A stretch of DNA of 9,798 bases from Candidatus Sodaliphilus limicaballi (GCA_018065815.1 JAGHSP010000047.1:1-9798); one strand, 5' to 3'. Counted from the stretch's first letter, positions 1 through 7,860 are shown. Translations and numbers: made by a program. The notes: a model not told the origin generated them from the letters alone.

Positions 1-1074
1 CCCGCTGTTAAGGCCGATGCTCAGGATGTAGCTGGCACTTATATTCTTGCCACATCAAACAACTATGGTTCCAAGCACACTAACTATAATGATAAGGTAC
101 AGGCTGCCTATGAAGTAGTTATTGAAAAAGCTGAAGATGGCGGCTACGTTGTTTCTAATCTGATGTCAAATTTCACTGGTGGCAAGCCTTGTCCTCTTGC
201 TGCAACATTTGAAAACGGTGTTCTGACTATCGCTCCCGACCAGACATGGGACACTCACGCAACTTATGGCAAAATCGTTCTTGCCAATATAGAAGACTAT
301 GCAGCAGATCCTATTGTTCGCAAGCCCATCACATTCGCTATGGACGAGGACGGCAATCTGGTTCAGACTTCTGGTTCTGGTCTGTTGCGCGGTATCCCCG
401 AATATTCTACTGGTAAATACACATTGAACCCCTACCACTCAAAGCCTTGCGTTCTCAAGAAAGCAAACGCTACATTTGAAGCATTTGACTATGACGACAA
501 TGTTCCTGTAAACTATGCACTCTGTGTTGAAGCAAACGAAGAAGGAAACGGTGGTGTTGTATATGGCATCGAAAATGGTTTTGTAAGCTACAAAGTGGAC
601 GCTCAGGGTAATGTTACCTTTGGTCAAGAAGGCATCGCTTACTCAACAAATTATGGCCAAGGTTCAAACTATGGCTTCGGTATGGGTACTCTGACATCTA
701 TTGTCTGGGATACTGACGAAACTACAGGGGAGGGTAAGTGGTACTATTACACACTTGCCTCTTCACCCACAGGCATGCCCGCTCTTGAAGGTTTTCAGAT
801 CGAGGAAGGTGATGATGTAACAATTTACACTGAGCCCTTTGCAGTATTTGCTTATTCAAGCCAGTATGGTGGTCTCCGCTTCTCAAGCTATCTTGCAGCT
901 GCTAACGACAAAGCCTTTGGCGCAACTATTAAGTACAGCAATGATCCCGTTACAGCTGTTAACGACCTCCACGTAGAAAAGACTAGCAAGGCTGTTAAGA
1001 TGATCGAGAACGGTCAGGTAGTTATCGTTAAGGACGGCGTTAAGTTCAACGTAGCAGGCCAGGCTATCAAGTAA
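1..1074 (+). CDS. Secreted beta-rich protein of unknown function, 5' end missing
   Basis: The reading frame is open from the first base of the window, so 357 residues of a longer protein are visible; the first ATG at 163 is internal (visible residue 55), not the start. I do not recognise the family. The visible part is rich in Gly, Tyr, Asn, Thr and Val with short alternating hydrophobic stretches, as in extracellular beta-sandwich proteins of Bacteroidales, and has no membrane segment. The last 27 or so residues (about 331-357) form a compact tail with the pattern AVKMIENGQVVIVKDGV followed by KFNVAGQAIK. Such 'ENGQ..I.K.G..YN..GQ..K' tails recur at the ends of secreted Bacteroidales proteins and resemble degenerate type IX secretion sorting domains; that role is inference. 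Asn and Lys codons lean to AAC and AAG, suggesting good expression. A strong terminator follows, so the gene ends its transcription unit. Confidence 0.85.
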   Translation, partial: PAVKADAQDVAGTYILATSNNYGSKHTNYNDKVQAAYEVVIEKAEDGGYVVSNLMSNFTGGKPCPLAATFENGVLTIAPDQTWDTHATYGKIVLANIEDYAADPIVRKPITFAMDEDGNLVQTSGSGLLRGIPEYSTGKYTLNPYHSKPCVLKKANATFEAFDYDDNVPVNYALCVEANEEGNGGVVYGIENGFVSYKVDAQGNVTFGQEGIAYSTNYGQGSNYGFGMGTLTSIVWDTDETTGEGKWYYYTLASSPTGMPALEGFQIEEGDDVTIYTEPFAVFAYSSQYGGLRFSSYLAAANDKAFGATIKYSNDPVTAVNDLHVEKTSKAVKMIENGQVVIVKDGVKFNVAGQAIK

Positions 1075-1104
1075 TAGTTTAGTTGATATAAATCCAACTA
1101 TATG

Positions 1105-1140
1105 CTCCCTCGGCACTCCCGCCGGGGGAGTTTTGTTTGT
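1105..1140 (+). terminator. Rho-independent terminator of the first gene
   Basis: A 10-bp stem (1105-1114 with 1121-1130, one T.G wobble) closes a 6-nt loop and is followed at once by TTTTGTTTGT. It starts 30 nt after the stop codon at 1072-1074. It separates the partial gene from the receptor operon. Confidence 0.92.
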
Positions 1141-1164
1141 GTTGGCACAAGAGGGAAGGGTGTC

Positions 1165-1211
1165 GACAACTATCCCTACTGCGCTTCGCTTGTAGTATGT
1201 ACCGGGTTGTC
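1165..1211. repeat. Nested inverted repeat in the intergenic region
   Basis: GACAAC (1165-1170) pairs with GTTGTC (1206-1211). Inside, CTAC (1176-1179) pairs with GTAG (1192-1195), and GCG (1181-1183) can pair with CGC (1187-1189). No T-run follows, so it is not a simple terminator. It lies between the terminator at 1105-1140 and the promoter region near 1311. It could be an operator or a chance fold. Apart from this and the palindrome at 1269-1280 I see nothing in 1141-1310. Confidence 0.35.
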
Positions 1212-1268
1212 ATGGGTAATGTCCTTGTGTGAAATGTTAACGGCGGCCTTTGGTTTATGTTAATTGAG

Positions 1269-1318
1269 TTAAATTTAACTTTTCGTGCGTTTATATCTGA
1301 AATTATGACTACCTTTGT
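1269..1318 (+). promoter_or_regulatory. Candidate promoter and operator for the receptor operon
   Basis: TACCTTTG at 1311-1318 matches the Bacteroidota -7 consensus TAnnTTTG exactly. The -33 element is weak: TTTA at 1291-1294 is the nearest TTTG-like tetramer and sits 16 nt upstream, shorter than the usual 19 or so. The perfect 12-nt palindrome GTTAAATTTAAC (1269-1280) lies about 45-55 nt upstream of the expected start near 1325, a suitable place for an activator or repressor. The poor -33 box fits a promoter that needs an activator, which is inference. Confidence 0.5.
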
Positions 1319-1641
1319 AGCGTAAATAGACGAGAGGAATTTACTTATCGTTGCTAAATGATTTTATATTAGATAAATGCAACACAAAACAGTGATGTTT
1401 GGTATGCGTAACAACAACTCAACAAGCACGCGGGCTTTGACGGCCGACGCGGGTTTTGGCACATTCTTGCATCACACGTCTGTTAATCATTACTTTATGG
1501 ACAAAACTACGCTACGACAGAGATATAAACGAGGCTTATGTTGTGGCGATTATTGTTTATGTACACTTGTGTGCATCAGCAATAAATAAACAACATAACT
1601 TTTTATTAATATTTTAATTTAATTTCTTTTTATTATCAATC
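1319..1641 (+). other. Long 5' leader of the receptor operon
   Basis: About 320 nt separate the candidate -7 box from the receptor start codon. The leader holds two near-identical 14-nt direct repeats, ACGCGGGCTTTGAC (1428-1441) and ACGCGGGTTTTGGC (1447-1460), 12 of 14 identical at a 19-nt period. It ends in a strongly A/T-rich stretch (about 1590-1641), typical of Bacteroidota translation starts that do not use a Shine-Dalgarno sequence. TAACTTTT at 1596-1603 is a poor match to a -7 box and could be a second promoter. I recognise no known riboswitch. A 70-codon reading frame (1377-1589) lies inside but lacks coding support. Confidence 0.4.
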
Positions 1642-4600
1642 ATGGTAAAGAAAATTAAGTTTTTGTCACTCATTGTGATGCTCTTCGTGGCATTTTCAAT
1701 GAATGCGCAGGTAACTACCTCGGCAATGTCGGGTCTTGTTACCGACGAGAACAATGAAACCCTGATTGGTGCAACGGTTATTGCCGTTCACACCCCTTCA
1801 GGAACTAAGTACAATGCCGTGTCTAACCTTGATGGTCGTTTCGCCATCCAGGGTATGCGTACTGGTGGCCCCTACAAGGTAGAGGTTTCTTACGTAGGTT
1901 ACAAGACCAAGACTATCGAAGGCATTACACTCGCTCTCGGTGAGACTACTAATGTCCCCGTGAACATGACTAACGACGCAACACAACTCACCGAGGTTGT
2001 TGTTACCGCAGTTGGTTCAAAGTTTGCTGCCGAGAAGACAGGTGCGTCAACTAACATCAGCAGCGCACAGATCCAGGGCATGCCTACTATCAGTCACAGC
2101 ATCACCGAGCTCACTCGCCTCTCGCCCTACGGTGGCAACGGCATGAGCATCGCTGGTAGCGACGGTCGTATGGCAAACTTCACTGTCGATGGTTCAAACT
2201 TCAACAACGACTTCGGTCTGAGCGACAAGCTCCCCGGTGGTGGTAGCCCTATCTCAACTGAGGCTATCGAGGAAATGCAGGTTGTTGTTTCTCCCTACGA
2301 CGTTCGCCAGTCTAACTTCATCGGTGGTGGCGTTAACGCTATTACCAAGTCAGGTACTAACACCGTCAAGGGTAGTGCTTACTGGTTCCACCGCAACGAG
2401 AACCTGCGCGGTTACACTGTTGACCACGTGCAGATTCCCAGCACTATGGAGAAAGACCGCACCACTACTTGGGGTGCTACCCTGGGTGGTCCCATCGTGA
2501 AGGACAAGCTGTTCTTCTTCGTATCGGGCGAAATGCAGCAGATCCCCACTGTCGTTAACCGCTGGCGCGCATCTGACAATGGTGTAGGCAACGCTGAAAG
2601 CTACATCTCTCGCACAACTAACGCCGACCTTAAGCGCGTGAGCGAGCATGTGAAGGACAAATATGGTTACAACACTGGTTCATGGAGCAACTGGCCTGCC
2701 GACGAGAGCAACTACAAGCTGCTTGCTAAACTCGACTGGAACATCAGCGACTTGCATCACCTGTCACTGCGTTACACATACGTAAAGAACCGCATCTGGA
2801 ACAACCCCAATGCTTCTTCTATGGACGGTGGCACACGTTCTGCTTACAGCCGTGTTTCACAGTACTCAATGTCATTTGCTAACTCAATGTATGGCATGGA
2901 CAACCTCGTTCACTCAGTAGCTGCTGAGCTCAACAGCCGCCTGAACGACAACATGTCTAACAGCTTCCGCATCACATTCGACAAGAAGGACGACGTTCGC
3001 TCTTCTAACTCTTCAGAGTTCCCCTTCATCGACATCCTCGATGGCAGCGGTGACATCAACAACTACATGGCCCTCGGTTACGAGCTCTTCACTTGGAACA
3101 ACGCTGTTCACAACACCGTTTGGCAAGTTAAGGACGACTTCACTTACTTCCTGGGCAAGCACAAACTCACTGCTGGTCTCTTCTACGAGCACCAGATGGC
3201 CGACAACCAGTACATGCGTAATGGTACAGGTTACTACCGCTACAACAGCGTTGACGACTTTATCAACGGCGCTGCTCCCGAGGTAGTATGTCTCACTTAC
3301 GGTTACGGCGGCAATGACAAGCCCGCTGCTCGCGTTCGTTTCCACAAGCCCGGTATCCTGCTGAGCGACGAATGGAACCCCAGCGATCGCTTGAAACTCA
3401 CTATGGGTGTGCGTCTCGACGGTCTCTTCTTCCAGAATAGCGACCTCATGCGCAACCAGGCTATCTATGACCTCACTTACTTTGACCACAATGGCAAAGA
3501 GCGCCACATCGACACTGGCAAGTGGCCCAATGCTAACGTTACAGTATCTCCCCGTGTAGGTTTCACTTGGGACGTACTCGGCGACAAGACCCTCAAGGTG
3601 CGTGGTGGTTCAGGTCTCTTCATGGGCCGCTCTCCCCTCGTATTCTTCACCAACATGCCCACTAACAGCGGTATGGTTCAGTACCAGGCACAGCTTAATG
3701 CCAAGAATACCGATATGAACCAGTTTGCTGGCGGTCTCGTTTGCGACGCTAGCGGCAAGCCCACCATCGCTGCTCTGCGCGACAAACTCATCAAGATGGG
3801 TTATCCCGAGAACATCACTCCCGAGCAGGGTGCTAAGCCCAGCACAATCAGTGCCGTTAGCCCCGACTTCAAGATGCCTCAGGTATGGAAGAACTCAGTA
3901 GCTGTTGACTACAAGCTTCCCGTTTCATTCCCCTTCACAGTTACAGTTGAGGGTATCTTTGAGAAGAACATCAACGCTGCTTGCATCAGCGACTGGTCAA
4001 TTCCTTCGGCAGGTGGTTTCGCACGCTTCAACGGTGCTGACAACCGTCCTATCTATCCTGCAGGTTACCGCAACCCCAAGACTGCTGCTTTCGTTCTCGA
4101 GAACACAAGCAAGGGTTACTTCTGGAGCGCAGTTGTTGAACTTAACGCTCGTCCCGCCGACTGGATCAGCCTGAACGCTTCTTACACTCACAGCGTGCGT
4201 AAGGAGATCACTGGTATGCCCGGTAGTGCTGCCGAGTCAGCTTTCACATACGTTCCCACATCAGAGGGTCCCAACCACATCAAGCTGCACAACTCACAGT
4301 ACATCACTCCCGACCGCTTCAAGGCAAGCGCTTCAATCCACGACAAGGCTAACAACCACTATACATTCTTCTACGAGGCATGGCGTGGCGGTTACAACTA
4401 CTCTTACATGACTGTTAACGACATGAACAGCGACGGTTACAACTACGACGCTATTTATGTTCCCACTGATGCTGAGGTTGAGAGCGGTGCATTCCGTTTC
4501 GTTTCTAAGGATGACCAGACTCGCTTCATGGACTTCCTCCACAACAACAAGAGCCTTAGCCAGTTCCAGGGCAAGTATGCCGAGGGTTACAGCCTGTACT

Positions 4601-4923
4601 CTCCCTGGGTACACCGCGTAGACTTCGCTTACAAGCACGACTTCAACTTCAAGATTGGCTCAACCAAGCACACTCTCCAAGTGGGTGTTGACATCAAGAA
4701 CCTCCTCAACCTCTTCAACTCAAGCTGGGGTGTAAGCAAGACTCTCAACACTGCAATTGGTTCAGACGCTCGCATCCTCAAGTATGAAGGTGTTGACGCC
4801 GACGGTGTTGCAACATTCTCTACTATCAAGGCTATCAATGGCGACACTAAGCTCTTCCTGCCCAACCACGCTATTGGTCAGACTTGGAACATGGGTCTCA
4901 GTGTTAAGTATATCTTCAACTAA
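1642..4923 (+). CDS. TonB-dependent outer-membrane receptor, Oar-like
   Basis: This 1093-residue outer-membrane protein probably moves a ligand into the periplasm with energy from TonB-ExbBD. A lysine-rich signal peptide occupies residues 1-22, with likely cleavage after Asn-Ala. Residues 29-112 form a carboxypeptidase-regulatory-like beta-sandwich (motifs SGLVTDENNETLIGATV and LDGRFAIQG), as in SusC and Oar proteins. A TonB-box-like EVVVTA near 118-123 precedes the plug (to about 240; FTVDGSNFNNDFG, IEEMQVVVSPYDVRQSNF, GGGVNAITKSGTN), and the rest is the barrel. The length and the plug motifs fit Oar-like receptors better than SusC, and no SusD gene follows. Codon use is strongly biased (nearly all AAC, AAG and GGT/GGC), suggesting high expression. 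The start at 1642 is supported by the signal peptide and the AT-rich sequence before it. The next gene begins 20 nt after the stop, indicating an operon. The substrate cannot be read from the sequence. Confidence 0.93.
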   Translation: MVKKIKFLSLIVMLFVAFSMNAQVTTSAMSGLVTDENNETLIGATVIAVHTPSGTKYNAVSNLDGRFAIQGMRTGGPYKVEVSYVGYKTKTIEGITLALGETTNVPVNMTNDATQLTEVVVTAVGSKFAAEKTGASTNISSAQIQGMPTISHSITELTRLSPYGGNGMSIAGSDGRMANFTVDGSNFNNDFGLSDKLPGGGSPISTEAIEEMQVVVSPYDVRQSNFIGGGVNAITKSGTNTVKGSAYWFHRNENLRGYTVDHVQIPSTMEKDRTTTWGATLGGPIVKDKLFFFVSGEMQQIPTVVNRWRASDNGVGNAESYISRTTNADLKRVSEHVKDKYGYNTGSWSNWPADESNYKLLAKLDWNISDLHHLSLRYTYVKNRIWNNPNASSMDGGTRSAYSRVSQYSMSFANSMYGMDNLVHSVAAELNSRLNDNMSNSFRITFDKKDDVRSSNSSEFPFIDILDGSGDINNYMALGYELFTWNNAVHNTVWQVKDDFTYFLGKHKLTAGLFYEHQMADNQYMRNGTGYYRYNSVDDFINGAAPEVVCLTYGYGGNDKPAARVRFHKPGILLSDEWNPSDRLKLTMGVRLDGLFFQNSDLMRNQAIYDLTYFDHNGKERHIDTGKWPNANVTVSPRVGFTWDVLGDKTLKVRGGSGLFMGRSPLVFFTNMPTNSGMVQYQAQLNAKNTDMNQFAGGLVCDASGKPTIAALRDKLIKMGYPENITPEQGAKPSTISAVSPDFKMPQVWKNSVAVDYKLPVSFPFTVTVEGIFEKNINAACISDWSIPSAGGFARFNGADNRPIYPAGYRNPKTAAFVLENTSKGYFWSAVVELNARPADWISLNASYTHSVRKEITGMPGSAAESAFTYVPTSEGPNHIKLHNSQYITPDRFKASASIHDKANNHYTFFYEAWRGGYNYSYMTVNDMNSDGYNYDAIYVPTDAEVESGAFRFVSKDDQTRFMDFLHNNKSLSQFQGKYAEGYSLYSPWVHRVDFAYKHDFNFKIGSTKHTLQVGVDIKNLLNLFNSSWGVSKTLNTAIGSDARILKYEGVDADGVATFSTIKAINGDTKLFLPNHAIGQTWNMGLSVKYIFN

Positions 4924-4943
4924 TTCAACAGTCAATTACAACT

Positions 4944-6488
4944 ATGAACTATAAATTTTTATTTACAGCGTTTGTTGCACTCATGGGCATGGTTCTTGTG
5001 AGCTGTAGCGACGAAGAGGCTACTTACTTGAGTGAGATTCGCGTGTCTCAGTCATACGTATCTCTTCCCGTACCCGAAAATAAGAAAACGGTGGCTTCAG
5101 CTTCTATTGAAGTGGACGCAAATTCCCCTTGGGCATTCTATGATTCAGAAGATACCAAGGATACTTACAAGATTCCCTCTTGGCTCAAGATCACTCCTCT
5201 CAAGGGCGAAGCTGGTAAAACCAAGGTTACATTCGAGGCCGACAGTGCTTCGGGTCGCGAATGCTCGGTCAAAATTTTGTGCGCAGGTAAGGAACAAGTT
5301 ATCAACGTTATCCAGGGTGTCAAGCACGTAGAGAACGCTACTTGTGCTCAGGTTATCGCAGGTCCCGAAAGCAAGACTTACCGCGTGACCGGTACTTGTT
5401 CAGGTATCTACAACACCCAGTATGGTAACTGGTTCCTTGACGATGAAACTGGTCGAATCACTATCTACGGTACTCTCGACAAGAACGGCCAGACTAAGAA
5501 CTTCGCAAGCCTCGGCATCGAGGTTGGTGACATCATTACCGTTGAAGGTCCCAAGAAAGAATACAAGAACACTGATGGCTCTATTACCCACGAACTTTGT
5601 GACGTGACCGTTATCAAGATTGAGAAGTCTCTCATCAAGGTTGTTGACACTGATCCCGCCAACGCTACTGCTCCCGTTGAGGGTGGTGAGGTTAAGTTCA
5701 ACCTTGATTGCAAGGGTAACGGCGTGAGCGTTGTTATCCCCGACGAGGTTAAGGACTGGCTCACTATGGTTAACGTGACCAGCGGTGCTAACCCCGTTGT
5801 AGTATTCAAGGTTGCTCCCAACGCAGCAGGTGACCGTCAGGTCGATGTTACTTTCAAGACAACTGATGCAAACGGCAAGGAGTACACAGCCGTTGCTACC
5901 GTTTACCAGAAGGGTGCTATCGTTGACAGCAATATCGCTGACTTCCTCGCTGCCGAGGTTGGCAATACTCAGTATCGTCTCTCGGGTGTCGTAGTAGGCG
6001 TTACCGACGCTGCAAAGGGTCGCTTCACTATCCGCGACTACTCAGGCGAAGTTTATGTTTACAACGCAGCAGAATTCAACGCTAAGGTTGGTGACATCGT
6101 TACTGTAGAAGGTAAGCGCGCTGCTTTCAACGGTACTGCCCAGGTAGGTTCAGGTGTAGTGATGAACACTATCCCCGTTACTAAGGTGTCTATCGAGGAG
6201 TTCCTCAACAAGGAGGACAACAAGGACGTTTACTACATGGTAACCGGTACAATCGATGAGATTGCTAACGCTACCTATGGTAACTTATATCTGAAGAGCG
6301 AAGGTGACACTCGCGTATATGTTTACGGTACTTATCCCGGTTGGGGTGCTACTGGCGACGCTCGCAAGAACCTCATTGCTACACTTGGCCTTGAGGTAGG
6401 CGATGAGCTCACAGTAATCGGCAGCAAGACCACTCACAATGGTACTCCCCAAGTTAACAACGGTATCTACTTCGGACACGTGAAGTAA
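4944..6488 (+). CDS. Surface-type lipoprotein with BACON-like and OB-fold-like domains
   Basis: A 514-residue lipoprotein, probably the surface partner of the receptor encoded just upstream. The signal peptide ends in a lipobox, L18-V-S-C21; the lipidated Cys21 is followed by Ser-Asp-Glu-Glu, which resembles the acidic lipoprotein export signal that sends Bacteroidota lipoproteins to the cell surface. My domain reading is BACON-like at 30-126 (PSWLKITPLKGEAGKTKVTF), OB-fold-like at 132-229, BACON-like at 230-325, OB-fold-like at 326-420 and OB-fold-like at 421-514. The OB-like units share the pattern Y.(V/L)(T/S)G near their start and (V)GD..TV.G near their end; units one and three are the most alike (YGN, YGT and LG(I/L)EVGD in the same order), pointing to internal duplication. 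BACON domains are linked to carbohydrate or mucin contact; OB folds bind oligosaccharides or nucleic acids. No catalytic motif is visible. The arrangement recalls DUF5689-type lipoproteins, but I cannot confirm that family. Confidence 0.85.
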   Translation: MNYKFLFTAFVALMGMVLVSCSDEEATYLSEIRVSQSYVSLPVPENKKTVASASIEVDANSPWAFYDSEDTKDTYKIPSWLKITPLKGEAGKTKVTFEADSASGRECSVKILCAGKEQVINVIQGVKHVENATCAQVIAGPESKTYRVTGTCSGIYNTQYGNWFLDDETGRITIYGTLDKNGQTKNFASLGIEVGDIITVEGPKKEYKNTDGSITHELCDVTVIKIEKSLIKVVDTDPANATAPVEGGEVKFNLDCKGNGVSVVIPDEVKDWLTMVNVTSGANPVVVFKVAPNAAGDRQVDVTFKTTDANGKEYTAVATVYQKGAIVDSNIADFLAAEVGNTQYRLSGVVVGVTDAAKGRFTIRDYSGEVYVYNAAEFNAKVGDIVTVEGKRAAFNGTAQVGSGVVMNTIPVTKVSIEEFLNKEDNKDVYYMVTGTIDEIANATYGNLYLKSEGDTRVYVYGTYPGWGATGDARKNLIATLGLEVGDELTVIGSKTTHNGTPQVNNGIYFGHVK

Positions 6489-6510
6489 TTAAACCGAGTT
6501 AAATAATAAA

Positions 6511-6557
6511 AAGGGGTTGTTTCTCGTTAAATGAGAAACAACCCCTTGTTTCAATTT
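6511..6557 (+). terminator. Perfect 15-bp hairpin ending the receptor operon
   Basis: AAGGGGTTGTTTCTC (6511-6525) pairs perfectly with 6533-6547 around a 7-nt loop. It lies 22 nt after the lipoprotein stop. The downstream tract, GTTTCAATTT, is only moderately T-rich, so some read-through into the phosphodiesterase gene is possible. The upstream side is A-rich (TAATAAAAA), so the structure could also stop transcription from the other direction. Confidence 0.85.
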
Positions 6558-6580
6558 CTAGACATTCTAGATATTCTAGA
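6556..6580. repeat. Three TTCTAGA repeats at a 9-nt period
   Basis: TTCTAGA occurs at 6556-6562, 6565-6571 and 6574-6580, each separated by 2 nt (CA, TA). TCTAGA is itself palindromic. The outer copies also form an 8-bp inverted repeat (TTTCTAGA at 6555-6562 with TCTAGAAA at 6575-6582). The block lies 17-41 nt before the phosphodiesterase start codon, directly after the terminator hairpin, where a promoter or leader element would be. No TAnnTTTG box is visible here. It may be an operator array or an mRNA leader structure. Confidence 0.6.
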
Positions 6581-6596
6581 AAAATATAAAATAACT

Positions 6597-7793
6597 ATGA
6601 AGAAGCTTTTATTCCTCATTCTATTTCTTGCTGCGGCAGTCGGTGCTATGGCTGCTGGTCGCGACAGTTACACTGTGGTCGTGTCGCTTGATGGTTTCCG
6701 CTGGGACTACGTTGACACCTACGACACTCATTTCCTCTCGGTGATGGGGCGCAACGGCGTGCGTGCGGTGATGACACCGTCGTTCCCCAGCAAGACGTTC
6801 CCTAACCACTACACGCTAGCCACTGGCCTCGTGCCCGATCACCACGGAATCATTGCCAATCAGTTTAAAATGGCTAGAAGCGGTCGCATTTTCTCGCTGG
6901 GCAACGATGTGGCACGCGACGGCAAGAAGTATGGCGGCGACCCGCTGTGGCTCACAGCCAAGCATCAGGGCGTTACCAGTGCTACGGTCTATTGGGTGGG
7001 CAGCGACGTGGCTGTGCAGGGCGATCATGCCAACTACTGGAAAGACTATAACCAGAAACCCTTGCTCACTCCCGATGAGCGAGTTAGCGAGGTGATAAAG
7101 CTGCTCAAGAAGCCCGAGGACAAACGCCCGCACTTGGTGATGGCCTACTTTGAGCAGCCCGACTCTCATGGGCACAAGTATGGCCCCATCTCTCGCCCCA
7201 CACGACGTGCCATGGAGTATATGGACTCGCTGATGATGGAACTTTACAAAGGCCTCATGGAGCTACCCATTGCCGATGATATCAACTTCATCGTAACCGG
7301 TGACCATGGCATGACCTACCTGAGTCCTGAACGGGTTGTGCCCATCAATAAATACATTAATAGCTCTTGGGTTGACAATATCTGCAACGATTTCCCCACG
7401 TTGCTTTATTGCAAGAAACCCGAGTATGTGGACTCATGCATCAACGCTCTCAAGAATGTGGACCACCTGCGCGTGTGGCGCAAGGGAGAGTGCCCCGAGT
7501 ATCTCAACTATGGCAACAACGAGAACATGGGCGATGTGATTGTGCTGCCCGACCTCGGGTGGAAATTCACCGATGGCAAGGTGGGATTGAACACTGGCAG
7601 CCACGGCTTTGACCATACTTATAGCGACATGTGGGTGGCATTCCAAGCCATAGGCCCCGACTTCAAGCATGGCTACCAGCGCAAGGAGACATTCCGCAAC
7701 GTGTGCATCTATCCCCTCGTGTGCCATCTGCTGGGTATCACTCCCTCCCCCAACGACGGCAGCCTCGACGAAGTGCGTGACCTGCTCAAATAA
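6597..7793 (+). CDS. Secreted type I phosphodiesterase / nucleotide pyrophosphatase
   Basis: A 398-residue member of the alkaline phosphatase superfamily (NPP / PF01663 type), which uses two zinc ions to split phosphodiester or pyrophosphate bonds in nucleotides or related molecules. I place the start at 6597: it gives a clean signal peptide (MKKLLFLILFLAAAVGAMA, cleavage near A19-A20), whereas the in-frame ATG at 6531 lies inside the upstream terminator hairpin. Expected active-site residues are all present: Asp32 (VSLDGFRWD), nucleophile Thr67 in SFPSKTFPNHYTLATG, Asp189 and His193 (PDSHGHKYGP), Asp236 and His237 (TGDHGM), and His336 (TGSHGFDH). Length is normal for bacterial single-domain members. 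No lipobox is seen, so the product is probably periplasmic or secreted. Codon bias is weaker than in the receptor operon (AGA and CGA arginines occur). Nucleotide against phospholipid-type substrates cannot be told apart by eye. Confidence 0.92.
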   Translation: MKKLLFLILFLAAAVGAMAAGRDSYTVVVSLDGFRWDYVDTYDTHFLSVMGRNGVRAVMTPSFPSKTFPNHYTLATGLVPDHHGIIANQFKMARSGRIFSLGNDVARDGKKYGGDPLWLTAKHQGVTSATVYWVGSDVAVQGDHANYWKDYNQKPLLTPDERVSEVIKLLKKPEDKRPHLVMAYFEQPDSHGHKYGPISRPTRRAMEYMDSLMMELYKGLMELPIADDINFIVTGDHGMTYLSPERVVPINKYINSSWVDNICNDFPTLLYCKKPEYVDSCINALKNVDHLRVWRKGECPEYLNYGNNENMGDVIVLPDLGWKFTDGKVGLNTGSHGFDHTYSDMWVAFQAIGPDFKHGYQRKETFRNVCIYPLVCHLLGITPSPNDGSLDEVRDLLK

Positions 7794-7820
7794 CGAGCTT
7801 CCAGTTCCAAACCTTATGGG

Positions 7821-7860
7821 ACTCCCCGCGCGGATTACACAGATTGCACGGATTATTATT
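7821..7860 (+). repeat. Extragenic repeat copy L1 with CCCCGCGC head
   Basis: The copy starts ACTCCCCGCGCGGATTACAC and continues with 9-nt steps of the form GATTACACA, GATTGCACG, GATTATTAT. It is 33 of 40 identical to copy L2 and lies 27 nt after the phosphodiesterase stop. CCGCGCGG at its head is self-complementary. No T-run follows, so I do not call it a terminator. The sequence between L1 and L2 (7861-7934) holds only a small inverted repeat, CTAGC (7901-7905) with GCTAG (7922-7926). Confidence 0.75.

Noticed and set aside
1377..1589. 70-codon frame in the leader of the receptor operon
   Set aside because: No ribosome-binding feature, unbiased codon use against a strongly biased neighbour and no recognisable domain. 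A leader peptide remains possible but unsupported.
3013..3507. 164-codon antisense frame inside the receptor gene, and similar antisense frames at 5465-5821 and 6816-7175
   Set aside because: They are by-products of the strong codon bias of the sense genes; no signal or family match supports them.
6531..6596. Upstream in-frame start giving a 420-residue phosphodiesterase
   Set aside because: That ATG lies in the loop and stem of the 15-bp terminator hairpin and would bury the obvious signal peptide starting at 6597.
7821..7860. Terminator for the phosphodiesterase gene
   Set aside because: The CCGCGCGG palindrome is short, has no loop and is not followed by a T-run; no clear terminator is visible after 7793.
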